A stretch of DNA of 64,000 bases from Polyangiaceae bacterium (GTDB taxonomy: Bacteria > Myxococcota_A > Polyangia > Polyangiales > Polyangiaceae): contig WQYX01000004.1 in the NCBI GenBank assembly GCA_009781005.1, positions 1-64,000 on the forward strand, in the 5' to 3' direction. This document shows, piece by piece, positions 57,871 to 64,000 of the stretch (position 1 is its first letter; each line of letters starts with the position of its first letter). The translations under genes were made by a program, and so were the position numbers. Under the pieces are notes generated by a model. The model searched no databases. It was not told the DNA's origin and was given only the letters and a program-made list of their open reading frames with translations.

Positions 57871-59001
57871 TCACGGCGCCGCGCGCAGTGTCACACCCAC
57901 CTCGCGGAATTTTCCGTTTCCGAAGATGAGGAGCTTGACCTCTTGACCGACTGCGCACGCGGCGATGATCTTGGCGAGCTCGTCAGGGTCCGAAACTGGG
58001 GTGCCGTCAACGGCGACGACGACGTCCGACCGATCTCCGCTCGGCGTGAGCCCTGCGGTTTCTGCAGGGCTGCTTGGCGCAACTCCCATCACGCGGACGC
58101 CGCGCACGTTGCCCTCGTCCGTTGGCGCGCCGGCGAGTCCAAGCCACGCGGCCGGCTCCACGGCATCCGCGGGCGTCTTCGACAAGAATCCACGCAGCGC
58201 AAAGACGGGCGCGCCAACGTTGATCGGCGTGCATTTCTTTTCGTTCTGACCTTGCCGCGGCTGCGGCGCGTTCGTGACGGCAGGCGTGCTCCCACGGGCA
58301 TTGCTCTCTTTGCACGCGCGGACGGTGATGCCGATCACCTTGCCATCGGGGTCGATGAGCGGAGCACCGGGCACCGTCGTCGCGCCCTTCCAATCGAGGT
58401 TGAGGACGCTCGTCAGCGACTCGCCTTCGCGCGATCGCGCGTTGATGCGTCCCCTGTACGCGACGAGGGTTGGACCGAGCTTTCGGCCCTTCGGTGCAAA
58501 CGACATGAGCTCGAGATTCTGAGGATCTGCCGCGGACGGCACGAGGCCGTCGAGCCATTTTCCTTTCTGCGGAACGAGCAGCGCGAGGTCCCAGGTTTTG
58601 TCCTTGTGGCCCACGTTGGTCTTTACGACGGTGCCGTCGGAGTAGCGAACGTCAGGATGCTCGCCCGTTCCAAGGGCCGAGAGCGACGTGATGATGCGAC
58701 CATCTTTCGAGAGCACCGTGCCGATCGCGATGGGGTGACCGCTTTGCTCCACTTGGACGATGCCCAATCGCGTGGAGTTGCGCGCGGAATTGGGTGATGC
58801 CGGCTGCACCTCGCCAGGGGCGTTGTCCGCGTTGTCGCCGGGCAGCCGAGGCAATGCTGCTTGAGGAGATCCCGCTGTCTTGTGGGCCGACTGTGCCGAA
58901 CGCGTCGATGGTGTCGCAACCGGCGCGGCACGCACGGAGCTCGCCGTGAAAGCGAACATGGCAACGGCAACGAGAGTGGAGACGCGGATGGAGGGCAGCA
59001 T
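57871..59001 (-). CDS. HtrA-like trypsin-fold/PDZ protein without catalytic residues
   Basis: 376 aa from ATG 59001, with a signal peptide (STLVAVAMFAFTASSVRA). Residues about 80-250 follow the HtrA fold (IAIGTVLSKDGRIITSLSAL, YSDGTVVKTNVGHKDKTWDL, IDPDGKVIGITV), and about 280-376 a PDZ domain (AWLGLAGAP, VMGVAPSSPAETAGL, VVVAVDGTPVSDPDELAKII). The histidine expected in TNxHV is missing (TSLSAL), and the GNSGGPL loop reads TTVPGAPL, so the nucleophilic serine is gone. It is probably a binding or regulatory pseudoprotease. Confidence 0.8.
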   Translation of the reverse strand: MLPSIRVSTLVAVAMFAFTASSVRAAPVATPSTRSAQSAHKTAGSPQAALPRLPGDNADNAPGEVQPASPNSARNSTRLGIVQVEQSGHPIAIGTVLSKDGRIITSLSALGTGEHPDVRYSDGTVVKTNVGHKDKTWDLALLVPQKGKWLDGLVPSAADPQNLELMSFAPKGRKLGPTLVAYRGRINARSREGESLTSVLNLDWKGATTVPGAPLIDPDGKVIGITVRACKESNARGSTPAVTNAPQPRQGQNEKKCTPINVGAPVFALRGFLSKTPADAVEPAAWLGLAGAPTDEGNVRGVRVMGVAPSSPAETAGLTPSGDRSDVVVAVDGTPVSDPDELAKIIAACAVGQEVKLLIFGNGKFREVGVTLRAAP

Positions 59002-59111
59002 CGCAGCCAACTCTAGCATTCGACGTGCCGCGCATTCCGTGAGGGCGAAGGGCCCGCGCATTTCTGGAGTTCTTGACAGAAACCGAGGAACCCGGAAAGA
59101 CTGCCCCCGAA

Positions 59112-59258
59112 ATGAGCGAAGGTGAGGAAGACTCGCACGCATCCCATGCGCATGGACCGCCTCCACTTCCGGAGCCGAAGACCCCGTTGTGGTTGACGGC
59201 CGTTGGTGCCGTGCTGTTTTTGATCGTCGGTCTTGTCTGGGGTCTGAGCACACCCTAG
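59112..59258 (+). CDS. Small tail-anchored membrane protein
   Basis: 48 aa from ATG 59112 (a TTG at 59073 would add 13 residues). A His/Pro-rich polar part (SHASHAHGPPPLPEPKTP) precedes one C-terminal helix (LWLTAVGAVLFLIVGLVWGL). No family was recognised. It lies between the divergent HtrA-like gene and argH, and its TAG stop abuts hairpin element A9. Confidence 0.5.
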   Translation: MSEGEEDSHASHAHGPPPLPEPKTPLWLTAVGAVLFLIVGLVWGLSTP

Positions 59259-59427
59259 CCCGCCTTCGATTTGCCGCGATCCCTTCGTTGGGGCCTGCGG
59301 TGCGGTCCTCTGACGGAGCCGTGCGACGCCGTGTGCGTGTGCTACCAGCACACGCACCAGAGCCACACAAGGCTATTCCGGTCCGCTCCTCGGCCCCGCC
59401 TCGGCCTCGCGTCAACTTGAAGGCGGT
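59258..59427 (+). repeat. Family A hairpin element, copy A9
   Basis: Ends CCGCCTTCGATTTGCCGCG and CGCGTCAACTTGAAGGCGG. A T:A pair of other copies (GCTTTC/GAAAGC) is C:G here (GCCTTC/GAAGGC), a compensatory change. The tip module with GTGTGCTACCAGCACAC is shared with A1. It separates the 48-aa gene from argH, 33 bases before that start. Confidence 0.87.
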
Positions 59428-59459
59428 CTCACTCTCACCTGGAAATTCATGAGTCGCAA

Positions 59460-60932
59460 ATGACCGAACTCACAGCTCCCGAAGGCAACATCGCTCGTAC
59501 GAGTGCCACAGGGCGTGACGAAATGGTGCCGGAGCTCCTCGCGTGGAGTTCCTCGCTGTCTCATGATCGTCTGCTCGTTCGTGAAGATCTCCTTGGCAGT
59601 GCGGCGCACGTCACGATGCTTCGCAAGGTGGGGTTGCTCGAAGAGGACGATGCGAGGAAGCTTCGCGGCGCCCTCTTCGCGATGTTCGACGAAGCGTCCG
59701 CGGGCACGCTCGTCGTGCCCGACGGCGAAGAAGACATCCACATGGCGATCGAGGCGCGCCTCACGCGTGATCTCGCACACGTCGGCAAGCGGCTGCACAC
59801 GGCGCGCTCGCGCAACGATCAGGTTGCACTCGCGCTGCGTCTTCACGTGCGCGATCAGGCCGCGCGCACGCTCGGTGAAGTCGGGGGGCTCGTTCGCGAG
59901 CTCGCCATGCGCGCACGAAGAGAAACGGGCGTCATCCTGCCGGCGTACACGCATCGCCAGCGCGCTCAACCCGTGTCAGCCGCGTTCGTCCTCGGTGCGT
60001 GGGCCATGCAGCTTCTCCGCGCGGGCGAGGTGCTGTCCGTGGCGATCGATCGCGCGAACCAGTCGCCGCTCGGCTGCGGCGCGTGTTCGGGCACGAGCTT
60101 GCCCATCGATCGCAATGTGGTCGCGAACGTGCTCGATTTTCCAGCCGTCACCGACAACGCGCTCGACACGATCGGCGATCGCGACTTCGCCATCGATTGG
60201 ACGTACGCCGGCGCGCGCGTCCTGCTTGCTCTCTCGCGGCTCGCCACGGACGTCGTTGATTTCACGACGAGCGAGTTTGCGTTCTTGCGCATCGGCGATG
60301 CCATCGCGGCCGGCTCGAGCATGATGCCGCAAAAGAAGAATCCCGACGTCTTCGAGCTCGTGCGCGGCAAAGCCTCGCGCGGCGTCGGCAATCTCTCGTC
60401 GATGCTCGTGCTCGTCAAGGGACTGCCGAGCGGTTACGCGCGCGACTTGCAGGATGATCGCGAAGCCGTGCTCAGCACGGGGCCGCTCGTCCGCGGCGCG
60501 GTGCGTGCGGTGCGTGCGGGGATCGTACATCTATCGTTCGATCCCGAGACGTGCATCGCGGCCGTGTCGGACGGCTCCACGCAAGCGACCGACGTGGCCG
60601 AGGCGCTCGTTCGCAAAGGCATGCCGTTTCGTGAAGCGTACAAGGCAACGGGGCAATTGGTGCATTCTGCACGCGAGCGGAAGATCCCGCTTTCGAAGGT
60701 TTCGCTCGCGGATGCGTGCGCAATACATCCTTCGTTCGACGAGGGTGTACTCGCCGTGCTCGATCCGCGCGTTGCCGTGGCGGCAAAGAAGAGCGCCGGT
60801 GGGACCGCGCCAGAGCGCGTGAGCGAGCAACTCGTGACGATCGATCGAAAAGCCTCCGAGCTCGCGCGCAAAGCCGAAGGCATCCCGACGCTCGATGCTC
60901 TCAAGACACGAGTTGAGTCGGCGGCGATCTAA
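59460..60932 (+). CDS. argH: Argininosuccinate lyase
   Basis: 490 aa, slightly longer than the usual 460. The fumarase/aspartase-superfamily signature is GSSMMPQKKNPDVFELVRG, with the catalytic-loop serine. Also HTARSRNDQVALALRLHV, LPAYTHRQRAQPVSAAFVLG and YARDLQDDREAVLSTGPLV. It splits argininosuccinate into arginine and fumarate, the last arginine step. Its stop overlaps the convergent dinB stop by 3 bases. Confidence 0.93.
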   Translation: MTELTAPEGNIARTSATGRDEMVPELLAWSSSLSHDRLLVREDLLGSAAHVTMLRKVGLLEEDDARKLRGALFAMFDEASAGTLVVPDGEEDIHMAIEARLTRDLAHVGKRLHTARSRNDQVALALRLHVRDQAARTLGEVGGLVRELAMRARRETGVILPAYTHRQRAQPVSAAFVLGAWAMQLLRAGEVLSVAIDRANQSPLGCGACSGTSLPIDRNVVANVLDFPAVTDNALDTIGDRDFAIDWTYAGARVLLALSRLATDVVDFTTSEFAFLRIGDAIAAGSSMMPQKKNPDVFELVRGKASRGVGNLSSMLVLVKGLPSGYARDLQDDREAVLSTGPLVRGAVRAVRAGIVHLSFDPETCIAAVSDGSTQATDVAEALVRKGMPFREAYKATGQLVHSARERKIPLSKVSLADACAIHPSFDEGVLAVLDPRVAVAAKKSAGGTAPERVSEQLVTIDRKASELARKAEGIPTLDALKTRVESAAI

Positions 60933-62122
60933 CTTTCTTCGTCGTCGTCCGCTCTTCCGTGAGCGTGGGGCAGAAGCGTTGCGAACGTGATGGGACGGCC
61001 GCCGAAGCGATCCTTTGCCGAGAGGAGCACAGACTCGATGTCCCTCCTTCGTGCTGCGGCTCGATCCGGGAAAAGAGTTCTTTGAACGCCGCCCGCTGCC
61101 GTGAGCTCGTGCGCCGCGACGCCGGTGAGCCTCACGCGCGCGCCGGCGAGCGGGAAGCGGCCGAGCAGTTCTGTGCATACTGCATGCAGCGTGGTCGTGT
61201 CGCTTGCGGGCTCGGGCAACGCCATCTGCCGGGTCAGGATCGTAAAGTCAGCATATTTCAATTTCACGACGACGATGCGCGCGGACAGATCGGCCGCCGT
61301 CAGGCGCTCGGCCACTTTTGCCGCGTGCTCGAGCAAGGATCGCTCGACGGCCTCGCGCGTCGTGAGATCTTCTTCATACGTGCGTTCTGCACCAATCGAC
61401 TTGGCCTCGCGATCGGGCACGACTTCGCGCGGATCCTCCCCGCGTGCAAGATGCCGTACCTCGGGTCCCCATGAGCCGAGCATGCATTCGAGACTCGCTT
61501 CGTCGGCGCGCGCGAGATCGCCTAGCGTTTTGTAACCGAGCTTCCGGAGGAGCGGCGCCGTCTTCGGACCAATGCCCCACATGCGCTCGACCGGCAGCGG
61601 CGCGAGGAATGCCGCAACGTCGTCACCGACAATCGTGAGCCCGTCGGGCTTGTTCATGTCGCTCGCAATCTTGGCCGCGAACTTCACCGGCGCGACGCCG
61701 GCCGAGCACGTGAGGCCCGTTGCATGGCGCACGTCTCTGCGGATGGCGCGCGCGATGGTCTCGCCGTCGCCAAAGAGCGACTGGCTGGCCGTGACATCGA
61801 GGAAGGCCTCGTCGATCGAGAGCCCCTCGACGAGCGGCGTATACTTGTAAAATACATCGAAAACTTGCCGGCTCACGTCTTCGTAGTGACCATGCTTGGG
61901 CGTCACGACGATCGCGTGCGGACAACGCCGGAGCGCCTCCGCCATCGGCATGGCCGAGCGCGCACCGAACACGCGCGCCTCGTAGGATGCCGTCGAGACG
62001 ACGCCCCGACGCGCTCGGCCGCCGACGAGCACCGGTTTCCCGCGAAGACGCGGATCGTCGCGCTGCTCCACCGAGGCGAAGAACGCGTCCATGTCGATGT
62101 GGAGGATCTGACGGTCTGTCAC
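60929..62122 (-). CDS. dinB: DNA polymerase IV (Y family)
   Basis: 397 aa. Catalytic and fold motifs: ILHIDMDAFFASVEQRDDPR, VVSTASYEARVFGARSAMPM, YTPLVEGLSIDEAFLDVT (the second acidic cluster), and FAAKIASDMNKPDGLTIV. A helix-hairpin-helix thumb (RMWGIGPKTAPLLRKLG) and the little-finger domain follow. No clear C-terminal clamp-binding motif can be picked out by eye. It performs translesion synthesis. It is convergent with argH. Confidence 0.93.
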   Translation of the reverse strand: MTDRQILHIDMDAFFASVEQRDDPRLRGKPVLVGGRARRGVVSTASYEARVFGARSAMPMAEALRRCPHAIVVTPKHGHYEDVSRQVFDVFYKYTPLVEGLSIDEAFLDVTASQSLFGDGETIARAIRRDVRHATGLTCSAGVAPVKFAAKIASDMNKPDGLTIVGDDVAAFLAPLPVERMWGIGPKTAPLLRKLGYKTLGDLARADEASLECMLGSWGPEVRHLARGEDPREVVPDREAKSIGAERTYEEDLTTREAVERSLLEHAAKVAERLTAADLSARIVVVKLKYADFTILTRQMALPEPASDTTTLHAVCTELLGRFPLAGARVRLTGVAAHELTAAGGVQRTLFPDRAAARRRDIESVLLSAKDRFGGRPITFATLLPHAHGRADDDEES

Positions 62123-62210
62123 GATGACCTAACGATGTTGTGTAACGCGTTCTAGGAAAAATCGAAGCGGAGTCAGATCGATGGCGTGGGGCGTGCAGAG
62201 ATGCGTCGCC

Positions 62211-64000
62211 ATGAAAAGCCATACGCTCGTTGCCGTCCTCTCCTTCACGTTCACCATCGCGTCTTGCGGCCTAGAAATAGGTCATGACTCGATAGACAAC
62301 TCGACGTCCGCCGACGAGGATACGCCGTCGCGGACAGCGCCAACTGGCGGAGCGACAGTCGACACCATTGCGCCGAGCGACGTGACCGATCTCGTCGCCA
62401 CCGAAGTCTCGCATGCGGCTGTGAAGCTGACGTGGACAGCGCCAGGTGACGATGGCGACATCGGTAAAGCCGCTTCGTACGAGGTTCGTTATTCGAAAAC
62501 GCCCATCACGACGGACGCGGAGTTCAGCGCGGCAACGGCAGCAACGGGGCTACGTGCACCGGCGTTTGCGGGGACAGCCGAGAGCGCGACGATCGGCAAG
62601 CTCGATCCCGAAACGACGTACTACTTCGGTCTTCGCACGTACGACAAAGCGAGGAACGTGAGCGCCATCGCGCTCTCCAACGTCGTGACCACGAAGGCGC
62701 GCGCGAAGATGATCATCACGGAGGTATCTCCTGCAAACCCGTCGAAAGCGGATTTCGTCGAGCTCGTCGTGACGAAGGCTGGCTGGGCAGGAGATCTCGA
62801 GATCACGCAGGCGAATAGCTCGCTGCACAGGTTCTCGGGCTTCGATGTGGCAGCGGGTGATTATATCGTCGTGCACGCGTCAGGCCTGCCCGGTCCAGCC
62901 GGCTTTCAGCAGGAGGACGAAGTGCACAGCAAGACTGCCTCCACGGCGCTGGGAGCGGCGTCGTCCGCGGAAGCCTTCGATGTGTATTCATCGCAAACGA
63001 AGATCACCGGGACGGACAACGTCGTGTCACTCATGGACGGCGCCGCGCCGCTCGACGCGGTTGCTTTCTCGCAGCGCTCCGGCGTCGCGTCGGCGGCCGC
63101 CATGGCGGCGTTCGCAACAGCGAGGTCGAATGGCATGTGGAACTTTTCGGTTGCACCGATCCGCGGCGTGAACGACTGCGAGACGCAGGCCGAGGCCGTC
63201 GCGGTCTCCACCGTGAATGCCGCGACGTGCGGGAGGTTCGCAACGGGAATCACGGCGGGTATTTCCATCAACCGCCAAGAGCAGGTCGACACGAACAGCC
63301 GCGCGGATTTCTACCTCGCCGAAGAAACACCGGGCGCGGTCAACACGCCCGTGGCGGCGCCTCGACTCAAGGGCGTGACAACCACGAGTGCAACGCAACT
63401 CGAACTCTCCTTCGATCAAGAAATCGCGCCGAGCACCATCAGCGCTCAGGCCTTTACGATTCCCGCTCCTACCATCACGGCCGCAACGAGGACTGGCCCG
63501 AACCGTGTGCTGCTCACCGCGAGTGCGCCTATCTCAGGCCCATTGGTGGTGACCGTTTCGTCTTCGGTCACGAACCTCCAGGGTGTGTCCGCACGGCAGA
63601 CCGCGAGTCTGTGCGCTGGCGTCGATCCCGCGCTCACGATCAGCGAAGTCAATCCGAATCTGCCGGGTGGAGCAGATCTCATCGAGCTCGCGGTCACACG
63701 CGGCGGTCCGCTCGAGCGCTTCGAGGTTCGCGCAAATCCAACGGCCGCGGGCGCAACCGGAACGTTGCTCGCAACGCTGCCCGCGATCTGTGCGGCCGCG
63801 GGCGATGTCGTCGTCGTTCATCTCAACCCGGCGGCCGCACCGGGCGCAGCGCCCGCATCCGAGACAACGTCGATGATGCAGTATGCACACATCGCGAACG
63901 CCGCGAACTACGACAGCGCTTGGGATGTCTTGGGCGGCAAGACGGATCTCTCCACGAAGAGCAACGTGGTCGCGCTGCGCAATCCGGCAGGCGCATATGT
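62211..64000 (+). CDS. Surface lipoprotein with fibronectin III and lamin-tail-like domains (3' end outside the window)
   Basis: At least 596 codons, open to the right edge. Signal peptide VAVLSFTFTIASC gives a lipidated Cys19. Residues about 60-160 form a fibronectin type III domain (VTDLVATEVSHAAVKLTWTA, SYEVRYSKTPIT, YYFGLRTYDKARNVSAIALS). Two lamin-tail-like units follow, starting IITEVSPANPSKADFVELVV and LTISEVNPNLPGGADLIELA, separated by an Ig-like stretch. This layout is typical of large secreted or surface proteins of myxobacteria and suggests adhesion. Reading frame checked without a stop from 62211 to about 63020. Confidence 0.75.
   Translation, partial: MKSHTLVAVLSFTFTIASCGLEIGHDSIDNSTSADEDTPSRTAPTGGATVDTIAPSDVTDLVATEVSHAAVKLTWTAPGDDGDIGKAASYEVRYSKTPITTDAEFSAATAATGLRAPAFAGTAESATIGKLDPETTYYFGLRTYDKARNVSAIALSNVVTTKARAKMIITEVSPANPSKADFVELVVTKAGWAGDLEITQANSSLHRFSGFDVAAGDYIVVHASGLPGPAGFQQEDEVHSKTASTALGAASSAEAFDVYSSQTKITGTDNVVSLMDGAAPLDAVAFSQRSGVASAAAMAAFATARSNGMWNFSVAPIRGVNDCETQAEAVAVSTVNAATCGRFATGITAGISINRQEQVDTNSRADFYLAEETPGAVNTPVAAPRLKGVTTTSATQLELSFDQEIAPSTISAQAFTIPAPTITAATRTGPNRVLLTASAPISGPLVVTVSSSVTNLQGVSARQTASLCAGVDPALTISEVNPNLPGGADLIELAVTRGGPLERFEVRANPTAAGATGTLLATLPAICAAAGDVVVVHLNPAAAPGAAPASETTSMMQYAHIANAANYDSAWDVLGGKTDLSTKSNVVALRNPAGAY

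Noticed and set aside
57871-59415. 514-codon version of the HtrA-like protein
   Set aside because: The first 138 codons are translated repeat A9, the antisense of the 48-aa gene, and intergenic DNA; the signal peptide begins at 59001.
1-64000. tRNA or rRNA genes
   Set aside because: No conserved rRNA stretch and no convincing cloverleaf with a T-loop GTTCRAATC-type motif was noticed; a tRNA scan was not possible here.

Overview
The window looks like chromosomal DNA of a high-GC deltaproteobacterial-type organism, most probably a myxobacterium (Myxococcota, Polyangiales-like). This is inferred from the gene repertoire: a DUF4388 protein with a degenerate J domain, an RDD/SpoIIM/DUF4350/MoxR/DUF58 cluster, a trehalose-synthase-type glycosyltransferase, many lipoproteins, Uma2, and a gluzincin/beta-propeller/beta-barrel protein. 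No rRNA, tRNA or CRISPR array was seen.

Layout. (1) 1-6979 reads as visibly lower in GC and looks like an accessory island. It holds the broken 3' end of an IS5-type transposase, a chimeric hypothetical gene, four tandem paralogous lipoprotein genes joined by 4-base ATGA/GTGA overlaps, a two-domain protein (PAAR-like DUF4280 tip fused to a peptidoglycan amidase), and a membrane protein, again with a 4-base overlap. This looks like an effector with its putative immunity proteins from a contractile injection system. (2) 7136-20791 is housekeeping and envelope DNA: two RlaP-like nucleotidyltransferases, a coiled-coil protein, cysE, a NUDIX hydrolase, an Smr protein, and the RDD-SpoIIM-DUF4129/4350 and MoxR-DUF58 operons with a flavin oxidoreductase between them. 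(3) 21156-35437: an S1-domain RNA-binding protein, a PlsB-like acyltransferase, DoxX, RidA, a Sua5 tRNA-modification enzyme, a MacAB-like exporter operon, a Uma2 gene interrupted at its 5' end by a repeat, and a DUF4388/J-domain protein. (4) 35501-48639: trehalose-synthase-type glycosyltransferase, polyphosphate kinase, GT-C-type membrane protein, DHH phosphoesterase, formyltransferase-like protein, glycerophosphodiesterase, and the large gluzincin-propeller-barrel protein. (5) 48781-64000: a lipoprotein transpeptidase, a HEAT-repeat protein, a SurA-like chaperone, two tandem DUF3829 lipoproteins, a DUF4336 gene fragment, PP2C phosphatase, a catalytically dead HtrA-like protein, argH, dinB, and a surface lipoprotein running off the right end.

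The second striking feature is a dense set of 14 dispersed long-hairpin elements (about 90-370 bp), almost all between genes. Family A (nine copies) has constant ends, ACCGCTTTCGATTTG... paired with ...CAACTTGAAAGCGGT. Family B (five copies) has a partly shared core, but its outer stem differs from copy to copy while still base-pairing with itself. Both families share one scaffold with swapped apical modules and many compensatory base changes. Several copies abut stop codons. One copy (32936-33056) has entered the uma2 coding sequence, and the present reading frame starts inside the repeat. Another (42613-42754) supplies the N-terminus of a formyltransferase-like gene.

All calls come from reading the sequence. 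No database search was run, and GC statements are visual impressions.
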